Counted from the first letter of the stretch, positions 6,911 through 15,984 are shown. The stretch is 64,000 bases of DNA from Niallia sp. Man26 (GCF_022049065.2 NZ_CP095743.1:1565001-1629000), one strand, 5' to 3'. Notes: a model not told the origin generated them from the sequence alone. Translations and numbers: made by a program.

Positions 6911-8221
6911 ATGGAGACACAGCCAATACAAGTTCAGCCGGCAGTGACAAAAAAGATTGCCAGTAAAGCATTAATTGCTAGTTTAATAGGCAGTTCCATT
7001 GAATGGTTTGATTATTTTCTATATGGCACAGTTGCTTCCTTAGTATTTACAACCTTGTTTTTTCCAAATCATGATCCTGTTGTCGGATTGCTGTTATCTT
7101 ATGTGTCCTTTGCATTGCCTTTTTTCATTCGACCTCTTGGAGGAATTATCTTTAGCCATATTGGTGATAGAGTCGGGCGAAAAACAACGCTAGTAATGAC
7201 ATTGTCGCTGATGGGCGGCGCAACAGTCTTAATCGGCTGTTTGCCAGATTATGATGCAATTGGTGTTTGGGCACCAATCCTGCTTATTACATTAAGATGT
7301 ATTCAAGGCCTTGGCATTGGCGGGGAATGGGGCGGTGCTTTGCTGCTAGCAGTCGAGTATTCAAACAAAAACAGCCGCGGTTTTTTTGGAAGTATCCCGC
7401 AAATCGGCGTAACAATTGGGATGCTGTTAGGAACATTATCCATTACTATTTTGACTACTGTGTTAAGTGATGCTCAATTTATGTCATGGGGCTGGAGAAT
7501 ACCGTTTATTTTAAGCGCTTTATTAGTATTTCTAGGCCTTTGGATTAGAAAGGGGCTTGATGAAACACCTGCATTTAAAGAAGCTAAAGAAAGTGGAAAC
7601 GTTGCAAAGGTGCCGATTATTGAGACAGTGCGCTATCACTGGAGAGCAGTGTTAATAGCTGTCGGCGCAAAAGTGGTGGAAACAGGACCATTTTATATTT
7701 TTGGAACCTTCATCATTGCCTATGCCACTGAATACCAAGGTTATGAGCGGACTGTTGCTTTGAATGCAGTTACAATCTCGGTCTTAGTTGCAACTGTCAT
7801 GATTCCCTTGATGGGAAAATTATCAGACAAGGTAGGGAGAAAACCGCTCTACATTGGCGGAACGGTTGCGATTCTTCTTTATGCCTTTCCGTACTTCTAT
7901 CTTGTATCCTTACAATCAGATTTCTTGCTGATTATAGCAACTGTTATTGGCCTTGGCATTCTGTGGGCACCAGTTACAGCTGTACTTGGCACGATGTTTA
8001 CTGAAATATTCACTACAAATGTCCGTTATACAGGTGTCACACTAGGCTATCAGCTTGGAGCTGCACTTGCCGGCGGGACAGCACCGCTCATTGCAACAGC
8101 ATTGTTAAGCGCATACAGTAATTCGTGGATTCCTGTTGCATTATATATTGTTGCTACAAGTGTCATATCTTTAATTGCCATTTACTTTGCGAAAGATAAA
8201 AGCAACGAAGAACTGGATTGA
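6911..8221 (+). CDS. MHS-family metabolite:proton symporter (MFS)
   Basis: A 12-helix major facilitator of about 436 residues, of the metabolite:H+ symporter group. The signature start GSSIEWFDYFLYG, the helix 2-3 loop GDRVGRKTTLV, and the second-half repeat LSDKVGRKPLYIGG are all present. MHS members import organic acids, proline/betaine or shikimate. The next gene encodes an ornithine cyclodeaminase-like enzyme and the one after that an XRE-cupin regulator, so an amino-acid-derived substrate is likely. ATG 6911 is preferred; an in-frame GTG at 6899 is the alternative. Confidence 0.88.
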   Translation: METQPIQVQPAVTKKIASKALIASLIGSSIEWFDYFLYGTVASLVFTTLFFPNHDPVVGLLLSYVSFALPFFIRPLGGIIFSHIGDRVGRKTTLVMTLSLMGGATVLIGCLPDYDAIGVWAPILLITLRCIQGLGIGGEWGGALLLAVEYSNKNSRGFFGSIPQIGVTIGMLLGTLSITILTTVLSDAQFMSWGWRIPFILSALLVFLGLWIRKGLDETPAFKEAKESGNVAKVPIIETVRYHWRAVLIAVGAKVVETGPFYIFGTFIIAYATEYQGYERTVALNAVTISVLVATVMIPLMGKLSDKVGRKPLYIGGTVAILLYAFPYFYLVSLQSDFLLIIATVIGLGILWAPVTAVLGTMFTEIFTTNVRYTGVTLGYQLGAALAGGTAPLIATALLSAYSNSWIPVALYIVATSVISLIAIYFAKDKSNEELD

Positions 8222-8278
8222 TGGGGATGGGGGCTATAGATCTGCTCCCAGAAAAATTTTTTAAGGGGAGGTAAAAAG

Positions 8279-9265
8279 ATGCTGATATTATCACAGAAGC
8301 AGATTCGCGCCATTTATCCTATGGAAGATTGTTTAGAAGATGTGCGCAAAGCCTTTTTATATGATGCACAAGGAGAGACAATTACTCCTGTCAGGACAGC
8401 AGTGGAGCATGAAAAGGCAGGTGGAACTTCCCTTATAATGCCTTCATATTTAAAGCCGCTCGACTATGCAGCGGTTAAGGTTATCACAATTTTTCCGAAT
8501 AACGAACAAGGCAATCCTGCCTTAAAAAGCGTCATTTTGTTAACTGAAACACAAACCGGCAAGCAAACAGCCCTTATGGATGCCAGTTTCTTAACTGTAT
8601 TACGAACAGGTGCGGCAAGTGGTGTCGCAACAGACCATCTCGCAAGGAAGAATGCTAGGAGTGCTGCCATACTGGGTTGCGGAGCTCAAGCTCTCGGACA
8701 AGTACAAGCTGTGATGGCAGTTCGTAATCTAGAACAGCTGGTTTTGTATAACCGGACGACGGAAAAAGCAGTCGAGTTTGCTGAAGTAATCTCCTCCCTC
8801 TATCCAGACTGGAATGGTGAGATAAAGATTGCAAAAACAGGCAATGATGCGGTGAAAGAAGCAGACATTATTGTCTGTAGCACTAAATCGACTGAGCCGC
8901 TTTTTGATGGCAGCCATATACGGCCTGGCACACATATTAATGCAATCGGCGCCTTTAAGCCGCAGATGAGGGAAGTTGATTTAGTGACATTAAAACGCTG
9001 CAGCAAGATTGTTGTCGATACAATCGAAGGTGCTCGTGATGAAGCAGGAGACTTACTCATACCAGAAAAAGCAGGGCAGTGGAGCTTTGACATGCTTTAC
9101 GGGGAATTAGGAGAGCTTGTAGCTGGCAGAAAGGCCGGCCGTACTTCGGAGGATGAAATCACTCTATATAAATCTGTCGGTGTTGCTTATTTAGATACTG
9201 CCGTTGCAGCTGCAGTCTTTATGAAGGCAGTTGAAAATGGGGTGGGTTACGAAGTTGCATTATAA
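8279..9265 (+). CDS. Ornithine cyclodeaminase / mu-crystallin family enzyme
   Basis: A 328-residue NAD(P)-dependent enzyme. The fold is seen as an N-terminal substrate domain (TSLIMPSYLKPLDYAAVKVITIFPNN, with the Lys of the family near residue 69), the alanine dehydrogenase-like segment MDASFLTVLRTGAASGVATDHLAR, and the Rossmann motif ILGCGAQALGQ near residue 132. Members deaminate ornithine to proline or act as alanine dehydrogenases or ketimine reductases. The ribosome binding site is AGGGGAGG. It is in an operon with the MHS transporter, 57 bases apart, which supports uptake plus catabolism of an amino acid or imino acid. Confidence 0.87.
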   Translation: MLILSQKQIRAIYPMEDCLEDVRKAFLYDAQGETITPVRTAVEHEKAGGTSLIMPSYLKPLDYAAVKVITIFPNNEQGNPALKSVILLTETQTGKQTALMDASFLTVLRTGAASGVATDHLARKNARSAAILGCGAQALGQVQAVMAVRNLEQLVLYNRTTEKAVEFAEVISSLYPDWNGEIKIAKTGNDAVKEADIIVCSTKSTEPLFDGSHIRPGTHINAIGAFKPQMREVDLVTLKRCSKIVVDTIEGARDEAGDLLIPEKAGQWSFDMLYGELGELVAGRKAGRTSEDEITLYKSVGVAYLDTAVAAAVFMKAVENGVGYEVAL

Positions 9266-9291
9266 AAAAATCCCCATCTTATGATGGAGAT
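9263..9291 (-). terminator. Terminator of the XRE-cupin gene
   Basis: On the minus strand ATCTCCATC and GATGGGGAT form a 9-bp stem with a TAA-type loop, followed by seven T residues. It lies between the converging OCD and XRE genes. Confidence 0.75.
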
Positions 9292-9294
9292 ACT

Positions 9295-9837
9295 TTAAGT
9301 TACGCTTGAGCGCACATATAGTATTTTAACTAATTTATCCGTTCTGTTATACCAGTTATGAGGATTGGTAGATTCTACATGAAAGCTGTCTCCAGGATGA
9401 AGCTCGTATTCATCCTCCTCATAGAGGACCGTAAGTATTCCTTCTAGTACATACAGAAACTCCTGTCCTGAATGAGTGAATGTTGTTACTTTTTGATTGC
9501 GCGGCAACAATGTGACAATCATCGGTTCAAACACAGGGTTGTTTACATCACCTGTGATGCTTTCATAAATGAATTGGGACGCTTGAATGGTTACCGCATC
9601 TTTAACACTGCGATGAACAAATTTTTTCTCTTTGTTTTTATCTGTGAAAAAATAGCTTGGGCTGACATTAAGAGCTTCAGCAATTTTTGTGAGCGACTCA
9701 ATCGTAATGGAAGACTTAGATCGTTCCACCTGAGATATAAAACTGATAGATAAGCCAGTTTTTTCTGCAATCTGTTTCAATGTTTGTTTTTTGCCGCGCC
9801 GAAGCTCATAAATTAATCTGCCGATGTTTTGCTCCAT
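9295..9837 (-). CDS. XRE-family regulator with cupin sensor domain
   Basis: A 180-residue regulator. Residues 1-65 form a Cro/CI helix-turn-helix (RGKKQTLKQIAEKTGLSISFISQVERSKS), and residues about 105-178 form a small cupin barrel (HSGQEFLYVLEGILTVLYEEDEYELHPGD...STNPHNWYN). Proteins of this architecture commonly control amine or amino-acid utilisation genes and bind the small ligand in the cupin. It converges on the MHS/OCD operon and is the obvious candidate regulator. Confidence 0.9.
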   Translation of the reverse strand: MEQNIGRLIYELRRGKKQTLKQIAEKTGLSISFISQVERSKSSITIESLTKIAEALNVSPSYFFTDKNKEKKFVHRSVKDAVTIQASQFIYESITGDVNNPVFEPMIVTLLPRNQKVTTFTHSGQEFLYVLEGILTVLYEEDEYELHPGDSFHVESTNPHNWYNRTDKLVKILYVRSSVT

Positions 9838-10006
9838 AACTGCTCCTTTATAGACAAAAAGAATAATAATTTTTAAAGCTGTATGTACTGGTCATTTTAT
9901 TATATACAAGTATTAGAATATTGCAAAAGGTTTGCGTTTTTAAGGAACATACATGAAATCCTCCGGTAATGGGCAAACTCATAAAAAAATACGTGGAGGA
10001 CTTACT

Positions 10007-10993
10007 GTGTCAAAAAAAGACTCACATCTATTATCTTCAGCAGAAGTGTCCCAGCTATGGGGATCTTATATGGGAGAAAGCTCTCAAGTATGCATGTTCA
10101 GTTATTTTTTGAAAATTGCCGAAGATAAGCAAACAAAGGATATTGTGGAGTTTGCTTATCACACATCGGTTCGCCAGCTGGATGAAATAAAAAAGATCTT
10201 TAAGTCTGAGGGTAGGGCAATACCTCATGGTTTTCATGTAGAAGAGGATATATCTCCAACAGCAAAAAAGGTGTATACAGACGATTTTATACTGGAGTAT
10301 ATTCACCAGTTTGCCAGAATGGGTTTACGGGCGCATGGGATAAATTTATCTGTTGTTCAAAGACAAGATTGTATGGACTATTATAAGAAGTGTCTAACAG
10401 ATGCTATGAAGCTTTATGAAATGCTGGTGGAACTTCTTACACTTAAAGGAAAATACCAGAGCTTACCGGAGGTTCCGCCAGCAAAGGAAGTCGATTATAT
10501 CCAGCGCCAGAGCTTTCTGTCTGGATTCCTAGGAGATAAGAGACCGCTCACTGCTCCAGAGATTACAAATTTATATGCCAATTTCCACCGAAATGCTTTA
10601 GGTGCTGGATTAATGATTGGCTTCCTTCCATCAACACGTTCAGAGGAAGTAAAAAAATATTTAATTCGCGGAAAAGAAATTGCTGAGAAGCATTGCGAGA
10701 TTTTCCAAGCATATTTGAAAGATAATGATTTGTACGCTAGCCTTCATTGGGATAAAGAGGTCATACCACAGGATTTGAAAGTATTCTCTGAAAAGCTGAT
10801 GATGTTCATTGCAAGCGCACTTACATCAGCAGGCATAGGCTTTTACGGATTAGGGTTAGGCACAAGCTATCGTCGGGATTTAGGCGTCTCTTATAACCGT
10901 CTGTTAGGAGAAATTGAACTGTATGCAGAGGACGGAACTAATATTATGATTGATAAAGGCTGGCTGGAGTCACCACCGAAAATGAGAGTTTAG
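10007..10993 (+). CDS. DUF3231 protein, paralogue 1
   Basis: About 328 residues, with two tandem DUF3231 units. Each unit starts with a similar helix: LLSSAEVSQLWGSYMGESSQ near residue 8 and PLTAPEITNLYANFHRNALG near residue 180. It is all-helical, without a signal peptide. The family is common in endospore-forming Bacilli and its role is unknown; a ferritin-like four-helix fold is plausible. GTG 10007 is chosen because GGAGGA lies 7 bases upstream; an ATG at 9953 lacks a site. Two paralogues occur at 16173 and 31298. Confidence 0.85.
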   Translation: MSKKDSHLLSSAEVSQLWGSYMGESSQVCMFSYFLKIAEDKQTKDIVEFAYHTSVRQLDEIKKIFKSEGRAIPHGFHVEEDISPTAKKVYTDDFILEYIHQFARMGLRAHGINLSVVQRQDCMDYYKKCLTDAMKLYEMLVELLTLKGKYQSLPEVPPAKEVDYIQRQSFLSGFLGDKRPLTAPEITNLYANFHRNALGAGLMIGFLPSTRSEEVKKYLIRGKEIAEKHCEIFQAYLKDNDLYASLHWDKEVIPQDLKVFSEKLMMFIASALTSAGIGFYGLGLGTSYRRDLGVSYNRLLGEIELYAEDGTNIMIDKGWLESPPKMRV

Positions 10994-11000
10994 CTGTACA

Positions 11001-11040
11001 AGAAGGTGGATACTGATAGAACAGTATCCACCTTCTTTGT
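11001..11040 (+). terminator. Terminator after DUF3231 gene
   Basis: A 15-bp perfect stem (AGAAGGTGGATACTG, 11001-11015, with 11022-11036) and a short TTTGTT tail. Confidence 0.65.
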
Positions 11041-11138
11041 TAAAGATAAGCTAATTATGTAAACTATCGCATTGCTCCGTTTAGGTACCGTATCCTCCTA
11101 TGATAGAATAGAATAATATAAAAAAGGGGGCATTATAG

Positions 11139-11582
11139 TTGGTAACAGAAGTAACTGTTAAACTGCAAATAAACAAGCCTGTTGAAAATGTATTCGCAGC
11201 GATTGTAGAGCGAGAAAAAATCGGCAATTTTTGGTTTTCATCCAGTTCAGAAAATTGGGCGCAAGGTCATACTGTCATCCTTAAATATAACGAGTATAAG
11301 GCAGAAGCAGCAATTCGTCTGCTGGAAATTCTGAATAACGAAAAAATTGTGTTTGCTTGGGGCGCTGAACGGGAGGAAACAATCGTTACCATTAAATTAA
11401 GGGAGCACGAACAAACAAATACAATAATGGAAGTGCGGGAATCGGGCTTCAAGCCCGAAGATCCCCTGCTTGTTGAAAAACTGCTCGGCCAAAAGGAAGG
11501 CTGGGTTTACACCCTTACCTGCTTAAAAGGTTACTTAGAACATAACATCTGTGATTTGAGGGCGGCGCTAGTGTTTGATTAA
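11139..11582 (+). CDS. SRPBCC (AHSA1/START-like) domain protein
   Basis: A 147-residue single-domain protein of the Bet v1-like superfamily. The typical start EVTVKLQINKPVENVFAAIVEREKIGNFWF, the central strand IVFAWGAEREETIVTIKL and the C-terminal long helix VEKLLGQKEGWVYTLTCLKGYLEH match AHSA1-type proteins. These bind hydrophobic ligands in a deep cavity; the role here is unknown. The start is TTG with an AAGGGGG ribosome binding site. A terminator follows. Confidence 0.82.
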   Translation: MVTEVTVKLQINKPVENVFAAIVEREKIGNFWFSSSSENWAQGHTVILKYNEYKAEAAIRLLEILNNEKIVFAWGAEREETIVTIKLREHEQTNTIMEVRESGFKPEDPLLVEKLLGQKEGWVYTLTCLKGYLEHNICDLRAALVFD

Positions 11583-11612
11583 GAAGGTGCAATATTGTTT
11601 TTATTCAGGAAG

Positions 11613-11638
11613 ACTGCTGCTTAACTAGCAGTTTTTTC
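11613..11638 (+). terminator. Terminator after SRPBCC gene
   Basis: ACTGCT (11613-11618) pairs with AGCAGT (11627-11632), then TTTTTCTTTTTT. Confidence 0.7.
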
Positions 11639-11717
11639 TTTTTTAGGACAATGTGGGTATTCATTGAATTTGAATATGGTAAAATGAGGTAGTTTACAAG
11701 CAGAAAGGGATGTTGGA

Positions 11718-12932
11718 ATGAAAACATATAAAGTCATACTATTTGATTTGGATGGAACACTTTCAGATCCTAAGGAAGGAATCACGAAATCTGTTCAACA
11801 TGCTTTCGCAAAGCTTAATAAACAAGTACCAACATTGGATGAATTAGAATGCTATATCGGACCGCCATTGCATGTTTCTTTTGCAGAATATGCTGGATTT
11901 GATGAGGAAACAATTCCAAAGGCAATTGGATTTTATCGGGAGAGATTTAAAAAATACGGAATGTATGAAAATGAACTCTTTGAAGAGATACCAAAATTGT
12001 TAAGCCGGTTAAAAGCGAACGGCTGTATTTTGGCAATCGCAACCTCAAAACTGACGGTTTTTGCTGAAAAAATTGCCGAGCATTTTGCAATTGATTCTTA
12101 TTTTGATATGATTGTCGGCAGCAATCTCGATGGAACTAGATCAGCGAAAACAGACATCATTCAATATTTGCTTGATTATTACAAAGAATATGAACCTAGT
12201 GATTTTATCATGATTGGGGATAGAAAATATGACTTAATTGGAGCAAATAATACTGGCATAGACTCTGTCGGTGTTACATATGGATATGGGTCCCGGGAAG
12301 AGCTGGCTTTATCCAAGCCTACCTATCTAGCAGACACTATTCAAGAGGTTGAGAATATTTTCTTTGGCGGACAAAGCTCGATTATTCCAAGCATGTATGC
12401 AGAAGATAACATCATCATTAGACCGTTGATAGAGGCTGATCTTTATCCGCTTTGGGAACAGGCATATAAAGAAGAGGCACCTGAATGGAAAAACTGGGAT
12501 GCGCCTTATTATGAACATAAGGCTGTTCCGTGGGCCGAATTTATGAAGCGCAAGAATGAAATAATCGGTCAAGGCGATTATTGGGGGATTGAGGTAGACG
12601 GAAAGCTTATTGGTACGGTTAGCTACTACTGGGAGCATAAACCTTCCAATTGGTTGGAAATGGGTATCGTTATTTTCAATCCTCAGTATTGGAGCGGAGG
12701 ATACGGAACAAAAGTACTAAAGCTGTGGACAAGTCATTTGTTTCAAACACTCCCGCTAGTAAGAGTTGGCTTTACAACATGGTCTGGCAATCATCGCATG
12801 ATGAAGGTAGGAGAAAAGCTCGGGATGCAGCTAGAAGCACGGCTTAGGAAATGCCGTTATTATAATGGTGTTTATTATGATTCCATCCGCATGGGAATAT
12901 TGCGGGAGGAATGGGAAACGAGCGCGATTTAG
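11718..12932 (+). CDS. HAD hydrolase-GNAT acetyltransferase fusion
   Basis: A 404-residue two-domain protein. Residues 1-215 are a HAD phosphatase of the phosphoglycolate phosphatase group: VILFDLDGTLSDP (motif I), AIATSKL (motif II) and IGDRKYDLIGANN (motif IV). Residues about 222-404 are a RimJ/RimL-like GNAT domain: DNIIIRPLIEADLYPLWEQ, then PQYWSGGYGTKVLKLW as the acetyl-CoA loop. Both active sites look intact. The reading frame is continuous across the junction. Substrates are unknown; the fusion suggests dephosphorylation and acetylation in one pathway. Confidence 0.9.
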   Translation: MKTYKVILFDLDGTLSDPKEGITKSVQHAFAKLNKQVPTLDELECYIGPPLHVSFAEYAGFDEETIPKAIGFYRERFKKYGMYENELFEEIPKLLSRLKANGCILAIATSKLTVFAEKIAEHFAIDSYFDMIVGSNLDGTRSAKTDIIQYLLDYYKEYEPSDFIMIGDRKYDLIGANNTGIDSVGVTYGYGSREELALSKPTYLADTIQEVENIFFGGQSSIIPSMYAEDNIIIRPLIEADLYPLWEQAYKEEAPEWKNWDAPYYEHKAVPWAEFMKRKNEIIGQGDYWGIEVDGKLIGTVSYYWEHKPSNWLEMGIVIFNPQYWSGGYGTKVLKLWTSHLFQTLPLVRVGFTTWSGNHRMMKVGEKLGMQLEARLRKCRYYNGVYYDSIRMGILREEWETSAI

Positions 12933-12977
12933 CATATAAGCCGATTCCTTTTTTTGTCATTTATAGTTTGTAAACCA

Positions 12978-13006
12978 TTGCATTGAAAAAAGAGTTTTGT
13001 TACACT
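12978..13006 (+). promoter_or_regulatory. Promoter of the ABC-F leader transcript
   Basis: TTGCAT at 12978-12983, a 17-base spacer and TACACT at 13001-13006. It gives a leader of roughly 235 nt before the ABC-F start. Confidence 0.55.
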
Positions 13007-13042
13007 GTTAGTAACAAAGCAGAAAGGGATGATGGGTGGACG

Positions 13043-13218
13043 ATGATTATCTAATCTTATTTTATTTAGCCTGAAATGCATATTTGCAAATCAAACTAAA
13101 ATAGGATTAGTCTGCCCATTTTCTATCTATACGTATCAATAAGTCTTACAAGGCTTATTTGGTCATGCTTAAAATGTTCGGCTAATCCTTCCAAAATTAC
13201 TTTTGGGAGGATTTTTTT
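13043..13218 (+). promoter_or_regulatory. Ribosome-sensing transcription attenuator
   Basis: A mini-ORF (ATG ATT ATC TAA, 13043-13054) overlaps the first arm of a 14-bp hairpin, 13051-13064 with 13097-13110. The second arm's AGGATTAG (13103-13110) can instead pair with CTAATCCT (13182-13189), which overlaps the 5' arm of a terminator (13186-13196 with 13201-13211, then seven T). A ribosome arrested on the mini-ORF would block the first hairpin, free AGGATTAG to invade the terminator and allow read-through. This is the logic reported for vmlR-type and Listeria lmo0919-type ABC-F genes. The exact mini-ORF start is uncertain. Confidence 0.75.
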
Positions 13219-13248
13219 GTCCTCCCTATTTAAGAGAGGGATTAATTA

Positions 13249-14877
13249 ATGAAAGAATTATTGAAATTGCATCATATTAGTTATGAAATCAAGGACCATC
13301 TTGTATTCGAAGAAGTGACAGCATCGGTGCAGCAAGGGGATATAATCGGCATTATCGGTAATAATGGTGCTGGCAAATCGACACTTTTGCATCTGTTGAA
13401 TGAAGACATAACTCCTTCTAACGGTGAGCTCCAATGGCTTGTTCCCTTAACTTCTTGGCTTGTTGTTCAGGAATCAGCGACGCATCTGTCTGCAGATAAA
13501 TCAGTCGCTGAAGTAAAGCTATTAGAAAAATGGCAAGTGCCTGACTCTCCATATGAATACTTAAGCGGTGGCGAAAAACTAAAGGCCAGACTTGCTGAAG
13601 GATTCGCACAAGATGCTGATATGTTATTGCTGGATGAGCCGACAAATCATCTTGATGACAAGGGTCTACAGATGCTTCAAAAGCAGGTAAAGGAATATAA
13701 AGGCACCATTGTGTTAGTGTCACATGACCGCTATTTTCTTGATGAAGTGGCCACAAAAATTTGGGCTATTGAAGGCAAGAAGCTTGTGGAGCATAAGGGG
13801 AACTATACTGCTTATATGGAGGCTCGCAAACAAAAAAGACTTGTGCAGCAGAGGGAATATGAAAAACAGCAAAAGCTGACAGAACGAATAGAAGGTCAGA
13901 TTAAGGAATTGAATTCCTGGTCAAAAAAAGCTCACGCCGAATCCACGAAAAAGGAAGGGGTAAAGGAGTACTACCGAGTTAAAGCAAAGCGCATGGATGC
14001 CCAAGTAAAATCAAAACAAAAGCGGCTTGAAAAGGAGCTGGAGAAGAATAAGGTGGAACCTGTTGAAGGCGAGCACTCCGTTTATTTTTCCCTTCAATCC
14101 AACAGTAAGGTCGGCAAACGGTTTCTCGAAGTGAAGGGTTTGGCGAAAGCATATGGAAAGCGGACATTGTTTAAGGATGTGCATTTTACCATTAAACACG
14201 GCGAAAGAGTAGCTCTAACAGGTCCAAATGGATCCGGCAAAACGACTCTTTTGAAAATGATTGTTGGTAGTGAGCAAGGAATTGGCGAGATATGGGTATC
14301 TCCTACAGCTAAGATTGGCTATTTATCGCAGGAGGTTTTTGATCTTCCCCTTGAACAGACACCCTCACAGCTTTTTCATCGCGAGACGTTTGCAGAACGA
14401 GGCAATGTACAAACTTTAATGAAGCAGTTAGGTTTTATTGCGTCTCAATGGAGGGAACCAATCGGCTCGATGAGTATGGGCGAGCGCGTTAAATGCAAGC
14501 TGATGGCATATATATTAGAGGATAAAGATGTGCTTTTACTAGATGAACCAACCAACCATCTGGACCTTGCATCCCGTGAGCAGCTGGAGGAAACACTGGC
14601 ACAATATAATGGAACATTAATTGTTGTTTCACATGACCGCTATTTCCTGGAGAAAACGACAACAAGCTCGCTTTTAATCACGAATAATGGAGTTCGCAAA
14701 CAATGGCAATCACCTGCTGCAGCTAGAGATGATGTGGAAGAACTGCGGCTGAAGCTTGAAACAGAAAGGCAGGAAATACTAGGAAGGTTAAGTTTCATGA
14801 TGCCGCATGATAAGGAATATTCTAAGCTTGATGCGGAATTCAACGAGCTAACGAAAAAGCTGAAAGAGCTGTCATAA
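13249..14877 (+). CDS. ABC-F ribosome protection ATPase (VmlR/Vga-like)
   Basis: A 542-residue ABC-F protein: two ATPase domains and no membrane segment. Domain 1 has Walker A GNNGAGKST (about residue 37), signature LSGGEK and Walker B LLLDEPTNHLDD. A charged, helical P-site tRNA interaction linker occupies about residues 190-270 (KQKRLVQQREYEKQQKLTER). Domain 2 has GPNGSGKTT, signature SMGERVK and LLLDEPTNHLDLA. The length and leader attenuator match the group that dislodges lincosamides, streptogramin A and pleuromutilins from the ribosome. Expression is likely drug-induced through the attenuator. Confidence 0.88.
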   Translation: MKELLKLHHISYEIKDHLVFEEVTASVQQGDIIGIIGNNGAGKSTLLHLLNEDITPSNGELQWLVPLTSWLVVQESATHLSADKSVAEVKLLEKWQVPDSPYEYLSGGEKLKARLAEGFAQDADMLLLDEPTNHLDDKGLQMLQKQVKEYKGTIVLVSHDRYFLDEVATKIWAIEGKKLVEHKGNYTAYMEARKQKRLVQQREYEKQQKLTERIEGQIKELNSWSKKAHAESTKKEGVKEYYRVKAKRMDAQVKSKQKRLEKELEKNKVEPVEGEHSVYFSLQSNSKVGKRFLEVKGLAKAYGKRTLFKDVHFTIKHGERVALTGPNGSGKTTLLKMIVGSEQGIGEIWVSPTAKIGYLSQEVFDLPLEQTPSQLFHRETFAERGNVQTLMKQLGFIASQWREPIGSMSMGERVKCKLMAYILEDKDVLLLDEPTNHLDLASREQLEETLAQYNGTLIVVSHDRYFLEKTTTSSLLITNNGVRKQWQSPAAARDDVEELRLKLETERQEILGRLSFMMPHDKEYSKLDAEFNELTKKLKELS

Positions 14878-14891
14878 GGATTACAAGAATA

Positions 14892-14918
14892 AGCACTTTT
14901 CTGTGAAGGAAAAGTGCT
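14892..14918 (+). terminator. Hairpin after ABC-F gene
   Basis: AGCACTTTT (14892-14900) pairs with AAAAGTGCT (14910-14918). The T-tract is poor, so termination may be weak. Confidence 0.4.
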
Positions 14919-14979
14919 GTTTGCTGTAGAAAGAATATTAATGGCAATGATATCTACAAATACAAAGGGGACATGATTA

Positions 14980-15285
14980 ATGCAATTTGTTGTTACGGCA
15001 TATGATGGTACGGATGAGCAGGCATTGGAACGGAGAATGTTTGCAAGAAAAGAGCATTTAAGTTCCGTAGAAATGCGGTTTAAGGAAGGAAAGCATTTAT
15101 ATGGTGCAGCCTTATTGGATGATCACGGAAAAATGATTGGTTCGATGATGGTCGTTGAATATCCGACAAGAGAAGCTGTTGACGAATGGTTAAAGGTAGA
15201 ACCCTATGTAACAGGCAATGTGTGGCAAAAAATTGATGTTAAGCCATGTATGGTGGCAGGGACGTTTATGGAATTGTATAAATAA
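14980..15285 (+). CDS. YciI-family protein
   Basis: A 101-residue YciI-like alpha/beta barrel protein. Visible features are the starting strand QFVVTAYDGTDEQAL, the central His (REHL-type, here ARKEHLSS), GAALLDDHGKMIGSMMVVEYPTREAVDEWLKVEPYVTGNVW, and a C-terminal strand. The family includes muconolactone isomerase-like and dehydrochlorinase-like enzymes, but most members are of unknown function. It is 14 bases upstream of a GNAT gene, so probably an operon. Confidence 0.85.
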   Translation: MQFVVTAYDGTDEQALERRMFARKEHLSSVEMRFKEGKHLYGAALLDDHGKMIGSMMVVEYPTREAVDEWLKVEPYVTGNVWQKIDVKPCMVAGTFMELYK

Positions 15286-15299
15286 ATGGAGGTAAATAC

Positions 15300-15857
15300 A
15301 TGTGCCTCAAGCATAAAGATTTCCCACTGCTTGCAACAGATCGCTTACATTTAAGAAAAATAACGAAGGAAGATGCAGCAGATATTTATCGTTATCTTTC
15401 TGACAAAGCTGTAATGAAATATTATGGAATGGAGCCTTTTCAGTCAGTGGAGGAAACAGTCGAGGAGATCGATTGGTATAGCAAAATCCACATGCAGCAG
15501 ACTGGAATAAGATGGGGCATTACATTAAAAGGCGAAGACAAAGTAATTGGCAGCTGCGGTTTTTTAAATTGGGAGAAGCGCCATTTTCGCTCAGAAGTTG
15601 GCTTTGAGCTTCATCAACAGTATTGGGGACAAGGACTTGTCAGTGAGGCTCTTCACGCTGTCGTTGATTATGGCTTTGACCAAATGAAACTAGTGCGGAT
15701 TCAAGCACTTGTAGAGCCTCCAAACCGCCAATCACAAAGAGTGCTGGAAAAGAATAACTTTTTACAGGAGGGACTGTTAAGAAGCTATGAATACAGCTGC
15801 GGAAAAATGGATGATCTTTATATGTATTCCCTATTAAAGACTGATTTTAAGAGCTAA
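15300..15857 (+). CDS. GNAT acetyltransferase, RimJ/RimL type
   Basis: A 185-residue N-acetyltransferase. The family opening LATDRLHLRKITKEDAADIYRYL, the acetyl-CoA loop QYWGQGLVSEALHAVVDYGF and the final VLEKNNFLQEGLLRSYEYSCGKMDDLYMYSLL are characteristic. Members acetylate protein N-termini, amino acids or antibiotics; the substrate is unknown. The ribosome binding site is ATGGAGG. It is co-directional with the YciI gene. Confidence 0.88.
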   Translation: MCLKHKDFPLLATDRLHLRKITKEDAADIYRYLSDKAVMKYYGMEPFQSVEETVEEIDWYSKIHMQQTGIRWGITLKGEDKVIGSCGFLNWEKRHFRSEVGFELHQQYWGQGLVSEALHAVVDYGFDQMKLVRIQALVEPPNRQSQRVLEKNNFLQEGLLRSYEYSCGKMDDLYMYSLLKTDFKS

Positions 15858-15984
15858 TACTATTTACTCCTATAAAAAATTTATTAAAATGGTAAAAAGC
15901 ACGAGACATTCTCTATAAAGAACGTTACAATAGAAATGTAATGCTATCACCAATGCCTAGAGTAGTAGCACTTACATTTTTAAA

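Noticed and set aside
13029..13046. Alternative mini-ORF Met-Met-Gly-Gly-Arg in the ABC-F leader
   Set aside because: Its start is too close to the AAAGGG ribosome binding site and its stop lies outside the first hairpin arm; Met-Ile-Ile fits the attenuator geometry better, although this is not certain.
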